In this document: positions 34,821-46,167 of the stretch, in pieces
Layout of the letters: each line of letters begins with the position of its first letter
How positions within the stretch are numbered: position 1 is the stretch's first letter
NCBI GenBank assembly: GCA_032622095.1
Contig: CP136064.1
Coordinates: 178,142,247-178,206,246 of the forward strand
Source: Siphonodentalium dalli
Taxonomy: Eukaryota > Mollusca > Scaphopoda > Gadilida > Siphonodentaliidae
Reading direction: 5' to 3'
DNA: 64,000 nucleotides
Translations under genes and position numbers: made by a program
The notes under the pieces: generated by a model
The model's database searches: none
The model's input: only the letters and a program-made list of their open reading frames with translations
Told to the model about the DNA's origin: nothing

Positions 34821-35688
34821 TGTCGTAATTACACAATGCAATAAATTAAATACTAGAAAAGTAACTGAAAGGATGTTTGGATCTCATGAGTTTTATAGTA
34901 TCCCTCACCACTTCTCAAAATTACACGAAGATGAACAACACACATCATTGCAAATCAAATGTGGTTTTCTGTGTAAAATATGACGCTGCATGAAAATTAG
35001 GATGACGTTTTATTGGTTGGCGGGAATGACTTTGGTCATATGTGCATTGGGTAAAGGGCCAAAAGTATATAGAGTCTGTATATTGGTATTTCATGTACTT
35101 ATCAACCTATTTTGATCACCGGGACATGATATACATGAGAAATTACTATGTCTAATATCACATATGAAGATTATGAGTCACTTAAAAAAAATACACGCCT
35201 GTATTCTATGAAAATGTGGATGAGGGAGGCAGGTTTCAATAATCTTTTTTAATTATGGCAGTTTGCGCTCCAAAATACACCTAAAAATAATGGCTTTTGA
35301 ATTTTTCCCGGTACAGAAATAGGTCGATAATTACTTGAACTACCTTTCTACAGGCATTATATTTCACAGAAAGACGCATTGAAGTCATGAAAAATACAAC
35401 TTTGAACACAGTGTTTGGGTGCCAAACAAACAGCAGCCATGTGCAAGGCATAATACAATAAGAGGGTTCCGTGTTACTCTATTCTTGATATGGTGAAAAT
35501 AAATAGTGTCTACTTCACTTCTGTGTGAAAAATTAAAAATAGCTGGAAAATGTATGACAATGGCAAGTATTTTTCAGAGCATATGAAGCCGGTGTATCAA
35601 TATTTTGTGTATTTGTCAAATTATCTCATACCTCCTTCTAAATTTTGTAGAAAATATTTGGAAGCTCGATTGAGCCATGTCCGGTTAA

Positions 35689-36073
35689 CCCTTTACCCAA
35701 CAAAACCGGCCAAATAAAGCTTCAACAGCCTAAAATATCTTCGGTCTGTCTCAATAGAACCATACAAATATGGATATCATTGGAACCGGCTCCTTGACCA
35801 CATTGTGATAGTTACAGTTATGCCCTGTGCCAATGCATTCTCTTATATATGCGAGTCGACCATAGGTCGCCTCGCATATATAAGAGAATGCATTGGCCTA
35901 AAAAAAATCTTTTTTTTAAACAATTTTTACCATTTTTTCTTACATTCTTTAACAATTTTATAATTTTTAATGTGTTACGCCAATGCATTCTCTTATATAT
36001 GCGAGGCGACCTATGGTCGACTCGCATATATAAGAGAATGCATTGCTACAGGGCCCTTCTGTTGGGTAAAGGG
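35689..36073 (+). mobile_element. TTAA-target MITE (CCCTTTACCCAACA ends), intron 10
   Basis: TTAA at 35,685-35,688 and 36,074-36,077. Inverted ends CCCTTTACCCAACA and TGTTGGGTAAAGGG. It holds two palindromic 'ATTCTCTTATATATGCGAG' cores about 110 bases apart. A second copy in the opposite orientation lies at 43,437-43,831. piggyBac type by target and ends. It sits 62 bases from exon 10. Confidence 0.88.
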
Positions 36074-36135
36074 TTAATCATTATCCAGTAATCAAAGTTT
36101 AAATATATGATTGTCCATCGAGAAGGAGTTCTTAC

Positions 36136-36253
36136 CATCTGTTGGGAGGTTGGGGCTGAGTATCTCAGGTTCTTCAGTGAAGTTCACATTCTTATCTGCA
36201 TGATGGTGTCCGTTAGAACCCCCACCAGGTGTGGTCGTTCTGGATTCATCCAA
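36136..36253 (-). CDS. LRRC43: LRRC43 exon 10
   Basis: Residues about 370-408. Acceptor 'CTTCTATCCCATAG' before 36,253 and donor G|GTAAGA. It codes a Thr/Gly/His-rich then acidic linker ('LDESRTTTPGGGSNGHHHAD', 'NVNFTEEPEILSPNLPTD'). Little family resemblance is expected in this linker; it is supported by open frame, strong splice sites and matching phases. Confidence 0.83.
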
Positions 36254-36329
36254 CTATGGGATAGAAGAAACTGCTTTGATAAAAAAGGATACAAAGTGAG
36301 CCAAGAGGTAAAGCTAAAAAACATCCTAG

Positions 36330-36550
36330 TAACCCTCTGATTATTGAATGGATTCTCTCATTTAATTTAAAAGTATACATTAGAATGGTCAATTCTTCAT
36401 GTATAGGAATGTTAAGATACTGTAAGCAGATGTTAGGAAGAGAAATACTCTGAAATGATTTATTTGTAGGTGTTGAACTTATTTGCTGAACATCTGTGAA
36501 TCAATGGAAATAAAGTAACTACTCATTAATGAGTATTCAATTATCCAACT
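36330..36550. mobile_element. TATACT-family MITE fragment, intron 9
   Basis: 'AAAGTATACATTAGAATGGT' and 'TAACTACTCATTAATGAGTA' match the two sides of the TATACT family. Both ends are decayed. Further pieces lie at 36,890-36,975. Confidence 0.55.
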
Positions 36551-37061
36551 GCTTAAAAGCGGCATATATAAATCTTCAGGCCTAAACTTAAACATAGTAA
36601 TTATTTTTGTCATGTTTCAGTGATAAAAAAAGGTTGACAAATACATGACAGTCTTAAATATATGGGCTATATATATATGCCTTAAAAAACACTTACTGAA
36701 ATGATAGAAATTATCAACTCAGAAACACCACAGCAGTTGCTTATTTCTACAACAATAATGAGCATTTGCTCCTAGAGCTTTCCTAATATGGTATAATAAT
36801 GAGATTTTGTATGGATATTTGAGAAGAGATAACACACTTTGTAGATACAGTCCACATGAATGGATGTATTTTCATACCTATTCAATAACCTGAAGGGAAT
36901 ATTCAGATAATAAATACAAGGAGAGACTATTTGTTGAATTTATTATCTGAACGTTATTATCTGAAGTGAATTACTTGTCAACAAGTGTCCAGTCATCAAA
37001 GGGTCGAGGCCAACTGTATCATTCATCACATAAAACAGTTAAAACATTTTACGATTCATAC

Positions 37062-37229
37062 ATTACGAATACAATGATGATTTCGGTCTGTGTCCAGCGA
37101 TGGTGTGATATCAATGTCATCATGGATCAGTTGCAGTACATCACTCTTCCCACCCGAGTCTTCTAGAAACATGAACTGAACGAAGTACGTCCTATCTATG
37201 ATCGGGAAATCTGGCTGGTCCTCAGGATT
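37062..37229 (-). CDS. LRRC43: LRRC43 exon 9
   Basis: Residues about 314-369, 56 whole codons. Acceptor 'CCCTTATGTAG' before 37,229 and donor AAT|GTATGA. It contains 'DQPDFPIIDRTYFVQFMFLE', which fits the beta-strand-like stretch after the LRRs in LRRC43, and 'DVLQLIHDDIDITPSLDTD'. The donor is a weaker GTATGA; it is the one that keeps the phase with exon 10 (a GT seven bases upstream would not). Confidence 0.85.
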
Positions 37230-37264
37230 CTACATAAGGGAAAATGAGAATGAGTCATACAAAT

Positions 37265-37500
37265 ACTAAATTGATTCTCCCACTCAGTTATAAAAGTATA
37301 CATTAGAACCGTCTATTATTCATCTGGAGTTGTGTTCAGGTAAAAAATGCAGATGACAGACAGAAAAAACAGTTAATACAAGAGCAGAAATATTCATATT
37401 CGTTGGGTGGGAAATGTTAAGAAAATAAGTTCAACAAACAACCTATGGTCTATGGTCGTTTGTTGAACTTATTATCTGAGCATTTCCTAAGGGAACTACT
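37265..37500. mobile_element. TATACT-family MITE fragment, intron 8
   Basis: 'TTCTCCCACTCAGTTATAAA' then 'TATTATTCATCTGGAG', and to the right 'GTTTGTTGAACTTATTATCT'. The TTAA ends are lost. Confidence 0.6.
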
Positions 37501-37550
37501 GTAAAATTCTTTTAATTCGTGGGGTCTATTATTCGTTGATTTCTTGGTTT

Positions 37551-37840
37551 CCAACGAAATAATTTGCTCGGAGTTGGTAAAGTAAATCTCAATATATGAG
37601 ATGGAATTGAAGATCGGGCCGGGCATTAAGTCCGTTTTGAGCATGTCATAAAAATGGTTGATAAAAAATATGAAAGACGAGATGAAACATTATTAATTTA
37701 ATTGATCAGTAGCCTATTCATAATTGTTTAATTACAACATATGTGCAATATTTTTTAAATTATTTTGTTTTGATCTTGGAATAAAAATAGCATGCAAAAT
37801 ATATACTTCACTCATATGTGGAGTTGTATTAGTCTAAAAG
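37551..37840. repeat. Left part of a dispersed repeat, split by the TIR element at 37,847
   Basis: 'AGTTGGTAAAGTAAATCTCA' to 'TTAGTCTAAAAGTTTA' is nearly identical to 46,262-46,524. The right part resumes at 39,174. See the findings. Confidence 0.85.
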
Positions 37841-37846
37841 TTTATA

Positions 37847-39173
37847 GGGTGATTTCACGGGAAGTGGAGCACAACGGAATTGGACACATATCTTCCTCAA
37901 ATTCAAGTTCAGTGTACGGCCAACCTACCACCCATGTTCTATCATATAAAGGTAAATTTATGTAACCTGCCCAGAAAATTTCAGGTGAATTTGACAATTT
38001 TTTGTGATTTTATGACCATAAATGTCCCTTTTTTGGCCATTTTTCCACTGTCAAACAGAACATGGTCTTAATAATAAGGCGATTATCAGAAAATATATAG
38101 TGCCAAATTACATACAGTAATCATAATGTCAATTTTTGTTATTTAAGAGACATTCCGTTAAACAAATAAAATAACACCAATTTCAAATTAACTACAGCCA
38201 GTATTAAAGAAACCATCATTAAATCATTTACATATGGTGTATTTTGAACATTTAGGACATGATGAGTAATATAGATGTGCTATTATTTCGGTGATGAGGA
38301 GTTACTGATTTTTTTTAGTTTTGTGATTAGCGATGATGAAAATTCCATTAAAAAATGTCCTTTCCTGAACATGCCTTTTTATGAAATTTTCTCAGTGCCA
38401 GCCACTTTAACATGGAAAGTAAAAAATTTCAATAATGGCATTAGATGGCATGACATACATAACTGTCCAAAAGTTTGGTATGTAGCACACTAGTAATGTA
38501 GAAAAGTTGATTTACAATGTATCATTGTTAAATAAAATGTCCTTTCCTGAACGATTTTTGACAATATGCATTGAGGCCATATATCAGAGGGAAAGCACCT
38601 GTAATCACCGGTGAAATATATATCACTTGGGAACACACATAAAATTTCACAAAATCCTTTCAAGTATTTTTTATAATTCTGTGAAATTTTTATTTGTAAA
38701 AAGCACACAAAAATAGTGTTTTTGTGGGGTTTTTTTTTTTACACATTATTCAAATTAGTCATAAATCAATGAAAGGCTTTTGACAAAAAATATGACCATT
38801 TCAAAAAACTAAAAGTGGTATAAACTTTGGAACCGTTTAGAATTTTTCAATTCTGTAAAAATTGTTAAATTTTAGAAACTCTCCTCTACAACTTGAGACT
38901 AATTGTGACTAATAGGATCACATTTGAAAATTTCATCTGTATTCCCTATGTTTACTGCTGCTGTTTTTTCATCTTTAATTTTAAGATATTATAGTGATGC
39001 CATATGTATGGTATGATGTAACTTTTTAAATAATGGTTCCCACGCTATAAAAAATTTAGAGACGTGTTCCTGAAGCCAAGCTACAAAATGAAAACAAAAC
39101 AAAAGTCATTGAGGAAACTTCATTTTTGGGTGTATTTGGCAGTTTTTGTGCTCCACTTCCCATGAAATCACCC
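37847..39173. mobile_element. 1,327-bp TIR element of unknown superfamily, intron 8
   Basis: Inverted ends GGGTGATTTCACGGGAAGTG (left) and its complement at 39,173 with one mismatch, extending to GTGCTCCACTTCCC. TATA flanks both sides (37,843-37,846 and 39,174-39,177), and the related sequence at 46,525-46,528 has a single TATA with no insert. No transposase-like frame is seen, so it is non-autonomous. Confidence 0.88.
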
Positions 39174-39480
39174 TATACAAACTGTCTATCAAGTTTATAC
39201 ATGAGCCCAGATGTTAAATAGGTCAGATTTCCCTCACTCTCTATCTCTCAACACAAGGGTGTATTCCAATATAGTATCCAGTTACTGCACGTTTTATGCC
39301 GCATCAAACACATGTCATGCTATCTTCGCCTGGTTCGACAAATGAATACCCCCCCCCCCCCCCCCCCCCGGGCATGTTCAACATGCATTTGGTTTATATG
39401 TTAAGCCAGCTGGCACATGCCATAATTGTATACTTCGATTAACGTTATCATTACAAATACAAAATACCCCAAAAATATGC
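39174..39480. repeat. Right part of the split dispersed repeat
   Basis: 'TACAAACTGTCTATCAAGTT' to 'CCCCAAAAATATGCCATAAT' matches 46,527-46,890. A 21-base C run at 39,349-39,369 replaces the short 'ACCCTCCGGGC' seen in the other copy. Confidence 0.85.
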
Positions 39481-40041
39481 CATAATATTGACATCTGGCT
39501 ATGCTCTATAAATTGCACCTCATTGTTTCTTTGATACTTCTGCAGTGAATCTAAAACTGCCTCCCCCTGAAATCCTTCGTATATATCTCCGCAAATTAAT
39601 TATTCCAAAATGTTTTGAAACATCCTCTTTCAGTCAATACATGTATGTCACCGTAGCATGCCAAAGGTCAACACGTCTAGCACAAGGACGATCTAGGGAT
39701 GATGCACTATCTTGCAAAAAAACTCACTTTGAAGTGCGAGCACATGCTCTACACAAACGTGGTACCAAATGGGGAATGATTTTTGCTGGATCGTCGTAGC
39801 ATGACCCATGTCTAGCACATCATATAAACAGTGTTGAGACACAAATGTGCAACATATGTCAGCACCAGACATGTAGCATGTCGGGTCATGCCAGAGAAAT
39901 GTTTACAAGTCACTTGGTTTTATACGTCAAGCTCCAGTTGAGCTTTCAGAGACTTAGTCAGTTTAATACTATTCGGTCTGGCATGACCCCCATGTTTGGT
40001 GCAATGTATAAAACAGACCTGATAAGTAAAACGGTTCTCAC

Positions 40042-40118
40042 CTTCAATTCTTCAGGCATTGGTATACCCTTCACATAAACCACATCCAATGTCACTTTTG
40101 CTTCGTCCAGAACATATT
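40042..40118 (-). CDS. LRRC43: LRRC43 exon 8
   Basis: Residues about 288-313. Acceptor 'TTTTCTTTTGGTCAG' before 40,118 completes G|AA (Glu); donor AAG|GTGAGA. It codes 'YVLDEAKVTLDVVYVKGIPM', matching the strand-like segment right after the LRR block in the family. Confidence 0.88.
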
Positions 40119-40194
40119 CTGACCAAAAGAAAACCAAATGGCATATATGTATTCAGTTAGTACAATGAGAAATAGTAAGTTTCTAACAAAGAGA

Positions 40195-40400
40195 TAATAA
40201 GAGCAAGAGGTTGCACCTCGGGTATATTGGCATACCCCAAGGTGCCAAATTGAAACATGGACAGAACGGAACCAAAATTTAAAACGTCATTGGGCACTCT
40301 TTTGAAAGCACTCCCGATGGTGAATCTCCAAATTTCACTGAGGTCCGATGAACAATGGCTGAGAGATCTGCGCAGATGGACAAAAAAGTTAAACAAATAA
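40195..40400 (+). mobile_element. SINE-like repeat in intron 7
   Basis: 'GCAAGAGGTTGCACCTCGGG' and 'CCAAATTTCACTGAGGTCCG' match the repeat at 28,575-28,995. The tail is short. Confidence 0.5.
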
Positions 40401-41780
40401 GGATAACTCTATTATTGTAATATTTGGCATTAAGATATAGAGTGAAATTGCTATCGCTATTATTAATTTCAGCCTAAATTACCACCATCACTAATATTAG
40501 GCACCTGAGAGAGCAGACAGACGACCAAAGTCAATGCAGTATACCACCATTTTACTTCCAATAATAAAGGGGTATAATAAAGTGCTGCTGAGATTGATTC
40601 ATTATCCTTTGATGTCAAAGTGGGAAAATCATTTAGATGCACATCTTGATGGTTTGAATAAATATGTCTAATTTGATGTGGGCATAAATGTGAAGATATC
40701 AGATTGATCTCTCTGCATTGACACCAGAAATTTAGAGCGATATCATCATTTGGCAACTTCTTATTTCAAGAGAATTTTTCATAAATAGCCTGCACCAAAT
40801 AATTTTCTTCAAAAAAAGAACTATTTCTCACCTGGTTTTGTTTTTATAGATATCACATGGAATTCTGTGTTTTCACAGAATATAATCTTAAAATGAGGCA
40901 AAGATCTGATGCAATGGGGATCAATTGGTTAATTTTAAAAATCAAGGTATCCATTAAAGGCACGGGCGGCATTCGTTGCAGAAATATTCATATTTGTTCA
41001 AATCGCCATCAACAGACGGAATATTAAAATATATATAGTTTTGATCATATGCCAAACATAATCAGCACGTAAATAGTATATTGTCGTCAAGACGTACAAT
41101 GGTGTACGTAAACAAGAGCATGCTCGTGTTACAGAAGTTGTTCTTCTGTTTACATAACATAGCGCAATTCTATTGGTTAATCACACAAAAATGATAAAAA
41201 CGCTCATTATTATTTCCATATCATGAAAACAGTAACAAATAACGCTCTTTATGTTTACCATATCGGGATCTAAACAAAAGCCAGGAAACGTAACGTTTTT
41301 TTGCTTTTGTTTACATAACAAAGGGGGGAAAATTTACAATAACATACTGTTTATGCCATATTTCTGATTGGTATAAGAACAAGGTCTGTCTATATTTGAC
41401 TATCTTTTCTGTTTATGGCGGTTTTTGACGGAGGTGAATATTTTAACAGCATACCCACCGCCAACACCGCCCGTATCTTTAAACATTGTGTCTTTGATTT
41501 TTTTAATTTATATTATGTATTAGTTTTATTTTTTATAAGGCTGATGTTCACAAAGATAAATGCATGCCATGCAGGGTATACTAATTATTCGAAAATGTGA
41601 ATCTTTGATTTCTTTGCCCATGAACAAACTGACACATATTAATTCATGCTATGTTCAGCTGTGGACAAACACATGTGTATACTAATGGAGAAAAATAAGG
41701 TACAGATAACAGTAAAGTAAAGATAAATGCTAGCCCATTTTGACTCTTGTCAGGTTGAGGTAAAAACATAGAAACAGTAC

Positions 41781-41898
41781 CTCTTCGTCTAGCCAGTCCC
41801 TTGTAAATGTGTTTCTCATCTGCTGATATCTGGACATCATCCAAAATGTTGAGCTTACGTAAGCTGTCCACAGTGTAACCCCTGTAAGCAGGGATGAG
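41781..41898 (-). CDS. LRRC43: LRRC43 exon 7 (end of the LRR domain)
   Basis: Residues about 249-287. Acceptor 'TTCTTCATTCCAG' before 41,898 and donor G|GTACTG. It codes 'LIPAYRGYTVDSLRKLNILD' and 'DVQISADEKHIYKGLA'. The 'P-x-Y-R...L...LxxLDD' pattern is the typical cap of an LRR array and matches LRRC43 closely. Confidence 0.94.
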
Positions 41899-42548
41899 CT
41901 GGAATGAAGAATATTACTCAATAGTAACTATGCACGACAAATTTTCCATTCTTATATAAAACTACATTTTTAGGAAATGTCTGACACTGACATTAGAAGA
42001 TTTATTAAAAAACAATTAAAAAAATTCCATTAAAAAAATACAACTTGTGTTTACGATTTGTTATTCAATTATGATTACCACCTCAAATAACCTTACTATG
42101 ATACAACATTTTTTATTCTTGATATATACCTGAAATAAGGCCAATTGGCTGATATCGTTATATATTGTTTGAAATGTTTTATACTTAAACAATAAAACAA
42201 ACAAACCACGGGCGACAATAAACTTGAAGTTTTTACATGGTGGTTCATCAGCATACCAATGATAATTCAAATCCGACCACCAATGACTCCAAAGTTTGAG
42301 CGATGAGCTCCAAAGTTTGGACGGACACAGACAGAGTTTCCCCTTTTCACACTAAGTCCCATAACTCAACAAAAATTTAATGGACAAAACCCGTTGTAAT
42401 TAAATATCCATTTCCTGGAGGTTCATAAGCACACCAATGGTCAACGAAATCCAACCACCAATGACAGAGATATAGAGGTCCGAAGTTCGGCTGGATGGAT
42501 GAACTCATGAAACCCATTTCTATCCCCCGCCAAACTTTGTTTGTTTGT

Positions 42549-42572
42549 GGGGGGGGGGGGGGGGGGGGGGGG
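42549..42572 (+). repeat. 24-base G run
   Basis: Uninterrupted G tract, 53 bases from exon 6. Confidence 0.9.
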
Positions 42573-42624
42573 TAATAACTATTTTATTATTTGTTTACTC
42601 ACTATTACTAATTTGTTTACTCAC

Positions 42625-42745
42625 TGATAGGGGGTTTCCTTGCAGAACAAGATTCCTTAGCTTTGGCAGACTTCCTAGTTTTCTGATGACATCAAGTAGA
42701 TCACATAAATTATTATGACTAAGATCCAATGATAATAAATTAGGC
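42625..42745 (-). CDS. LRRC43: LRRC43 exon 6 (LRRs)
   Basis: Residues about 208-248. Acceptor 'ACATTCCATTGCAG' before 42,745 completes TG|G (Trp); donor TCA|GTGAGT. It codes 'PNLLSLDLSHNNLCDLLDVI' and 'LPKLRNLVLQGNPLS', two LxxLxLxxNxL repeats. Confidence 0.95.
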
Positions 42746-43436
42746 CTGCAATGGAATGTAGCTGAATTATAAAAGAAAAAGAGTTAAAGTGATGTGAAAC
42801 ACTCCAGTTGGGTGATCAAATAGAATCTGAGAATAATCTTGCTGAAAGTAGTTATTTGTTACTAATATTTATCCAAATTGACAATACACATTGTCATTCT
42901 TATATATTAATTAAATGCAATGACTCTCGATGGCGAAATCATTTGTGTTAGATTATCGCCGATAGATGCGTCCCGAATCGAGATGTAAATATTTACAGTT
43001 GGGCATAGTTTAGATGATGTTTTCTATGGAGTGGTATGGTCGTTTCTTTGCATTTTGGCAATGTTATTGGAATGCTACATTCCCCATATAATAATGGCAT
43101 AGTGCCTGAGTACTAAATTGTAAATTTTGCACACCCGAACAAGTCCATAATAATTATTTGTGAATTAAGTGAATTTTTTCAACTGATATGACTCATTTGA
43201 TTCTAAAATTTAAGTAATTTGGAAGGAAGGGATATCAAAATATATATGCTATCTTCATGCCAAAATTTATTGCAAGAGAGAAAAGAAAGGCCCCCTTTTT
43301 TGTCTTTGAGGTGGTAATTTTTATGATATCAGTAAGTCAAATTCATAGATGAGCTGGTAACTGCCATGCAAAGTCATTAAAAAATGGGGCTTTCCAATAC
43401 GGTACCTGTGAACCATAAGTTTTGAAACTTGATTAA

Positions 43437-43831
43437 CCCTTTACCCAACAGAAGGGCCCTGTGCCAATGCATTCTCTTATATATGCGAGTCGACCATAGG
43501 TCGGCCTCGCATATATAAGAGAATGCATTAGGCTTAACACATTAAAAATTATAAAATTGTTAAAGAATGTAAGAAAAATGGTAAAAAGTGTTAAAAAAAA
43601 GATGTTTTTTAGGCCAATGCATTCTCTTATATATGCGAGGCAACCTATGGTCGACTCGCATATATAAGAGAATGCATTGGCACAGGGCATAACTGTAACT
43701 ATCACAATATGGTCAAGGAGCCGGTTCCAATGATATCCATATTTGTATGGTTCTATTGAGACAGACCGAAGATATTTTAGGCTGTTGAAGCTTTTATTTG
43801 GCCGGGTTTGGCCGGTTTGTTGGGTAAAGGG
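43437..43831 (-). mobile_element. TTAA-target MITE (CCCTTTACCCAACA ends), inverted copy, intron 5
   Basis: TTAA at 43,433-43,436 and 43,832-43,835. It is the reverse complement of the element at 35,689-36,073 with only scattered differences, for example one added G in 'GGTCGGCCTCGC'. It ends 28 bases from exon 5. Confidence 0.88.
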
Positions 43832-43859
43832 TTAAGACAAGTGAAGAAAATGAACATAC

Positions 43860-43992
43860 CAGTAATCCTCAGTAATATAGTCTCCCAGCTGACATATCTG
43901 ATTGTATCCTAGACCGAGGTGGGTCAGTGAAGTGGTGGACAGTCACACAAGGAAGAGAGATCACATATTCTGTTGGCACATAGTTCCAATAC
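43860..43992 (-). pseudogene. LRRC43: LRRC43 exon 5 (LRRs), with a one-base frameshift
   Basis: Residues about 164-207. Acceptor 'TATTTGTTCATAG' before 43,992; donor TG|GTATGT. The first half reads 'VLELCANRICDLSSLCDCPP' in the frame set by exon 4, then meets a TGA. The second half, 'LTHLGLGYNQICQLGDYITE', is in the next frame and leads into exon 6 in phase. The exon is 133 bases where 134 are needed. The missing base lies between about 43,926 and 43,942. The rest of the gene is intact, so an assembly error or a rare allele is likelier than a dead gene. This exon is marked as broken only for that base. Confidence 0.85.
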
Positions 43993-44099
43993 CTATGAAC
44001 AAATAGTGTTAGAAAAATTCCATAAAGGTCTACGAAAATGACCAAAGTAGTGCACAGTGAAAATTTATATGGAAAATATTATAAAACTTTTACTCTTTA

Positions 44100-45380
44100 C
44101 TTCTACACTATTTTATTAAATTTTTTGCCAAAAAAAAAGAACTGCAGATATTCAACTCAATTCAATTAATACTATATAATTAGGCCAAATAAATTAATAT
44201 TATTTGAGTCTCAGACACCGCCGCATTGAAATTAAATTGGCCCACATTGGACGTTTTATTTCAATATTGATATTATGACCAAAAAAAAGTATATTTTATA
44301 CAGTATGTTGTTTGTCAAGTTCATAAAAATGTTAAGATCTATATAAAACATACCGGTATCTGGCAGTTTAGGCATATACACTCAAAAGAATTATAAACCA
44401 TTTTATTTTATCATCGGCCACAGAAAAACCAGTCGGCGGATCAGTAAAGCAGATAATTTAAAATGCTTGGCCTAATGAAAATAAGAACAAAGTCAATCTA
44501 TTTTTTCATGTACTTGTTGATGAAAGTTGTTTTAGACTTTTATGTTATATGGTATGACCCACTTCGAAGGCCTTGGGTCCTTTTAAGTGTTTATCAGGAT
44601 TCAGGGATTATGAGACACCTTAAATCGTTGTGTTTGACTGAATAGACAATTAGGCCTACATATAAGCCTACATACCTATATTTACATGCGGGCAACCAAT
44701 ATCAAAACCATTACTCATATGTAAAGCGACAGATCATGGTAACATCTTCAATGATGAAATGCATGTAAGAAATACACATATTCCAGACTGAAGGTGCACA
44801 AAAACATGTTCCCCTATAAGTGAAATCACTTGCTCGTAGTGAATCCTCCATTGGTCGCCCGGAGGTCAAAGTTGACAAGTAGCATCTATTTTTAGTATAT
44901 GGCTCCTACTAGGGAATTCCATATATAACAACAATAAACATATTGCATATACTATTCAATGGAATTTTTAAACTATGAAATCAACAAGTGTGGGAAATTA
45001 GAAATAATCAGCCACAAATGGTAGCCAATTACATAAATATAATAATATAACATCATAACGTCGCTCAAGGGGACTGGCAGCCAGAAAACATAAATTTCTG
45101 GGGGCTTGACATTGAATGAGTTAATATACACATGTATCTTCAGGAAACAATTAAGAACTGAAACTGTCATCAGATCCAGGACTTTTACGAAAATATTTAT
45201 GTCAGTTTTGAATTCGCTTAGTTAGGTACGCTAATTCAAAGAACACAAATTAAAAATTGAGCGATAAATAGTACTAGGCAAATTAAAATACGAGTAAGGT
45301 ATACGATATCACATCAAGAAATTATAAACGTAAAACCCATCTCTCAACCACATAACATTAACAGCCTAGTGCCTTAAAAT
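44100..45380. other. Intron 4 sequence with one dispersed repeat
   Basis: About 44,815-44,930 ('GTGAATCCTCCATTGGTCGC', 'GGAGGTCAAAGTTGACAAG', 'TAGCATCTATTTTTAG') matches 61,700-61,800. Nothing else recognised. Confidence 0.55.
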
Positions 45381-45385
45381 TTCAC

Positions 45386-45496
45386 CTTTAGTGAAGGAGG
45401 TAGATTTCGTGCATTGATTGTGCTTATTAAGTTAGCACCAAGAGTAAGCTCCTCAAGATTCTTGAACCTCAACAGGTGTTCATCAACCTCAGTGAC
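45386..45496 (-). CDS. LRRC43: LRRC43 exon 4 (first LRRs)
   Basis: Residues about 127-163, 37 whole codons. Acceptor 'TTCTTTATTTCAG' before 45,496; donor AAG|GTGAAA. It codes 'VTEVDEHLLRFKNLEELTLG' and 'ANLISTINARNLPPSLK', the first LxxLxLxxNxI repeat. Very close to the family. Confidence 0.95.
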
Positions 45497-45629
45497 CTGA
45501 AATAAAGAATCATGCATATCATATACAGAGAATAACATGACAAATGTATTTTGCGATATGGCACAAGTTCCAGCGAGGAGGAATAGAACTTGAGGCTGCG
45601 CCACCAGTCCTAGAATCCACCTTTTCATG

Positions 45630-45854
45630 ACTGGAATTTTTTTTTATTTTGGGAAAATTCTCTTATATATGGAGCCATAGATAGCCTCACATATATAAGG
45701 GAACACATTGGCCTAACAATATTAACCTTGACCTTGTAAGCCAGTGCATTCTCTTATATATGCAAGGTTCCCTATGGGAGACTCGCTTATATAAGAGAAT
45801 ACACTGTCACAGGATCTTTAATGCTGCACCAGCGCAGCTCCCATCATGAAAGGC
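45630..45854. mobile_element. TTAA-type MITE with two palindromic cores, intron 3
   Basis: The right end 'CATCATGAAAGGC' then TTAA (45,855-45,858). Two cores of 'TTCTCTTATATATG' lie inside, as in 21,732-22,016, which it closely resembles. The left end is decayed. Confidence 0.65.
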
Positions 45855-46167
45855 TTAATTGAAAAAAAAGACTTACTAAAGTTAATTTAGAAACAGACAG
45901 AGCTTGTCTTGTCATGTGTGATTATGTTTTTATTTCTATAATTTCTGGTTTCATGGTTGAGTTGAACATCATTTAGGTCATGTGACATGAATGTCATTCA
46001 ATTCAGTACGTGTGTGTGGAATCACTTGAAAAATTTGACATGACCAAAGATGATAGAACGGTGCATATATTTAGGAACAGGCATGTAATAAACATCGAAA
46101 CAGTTTCTATTCTATGTTTAAATAGAATTCTATCTTTTAAATGTCAGTGTGACAGTGTACCTGTTGA

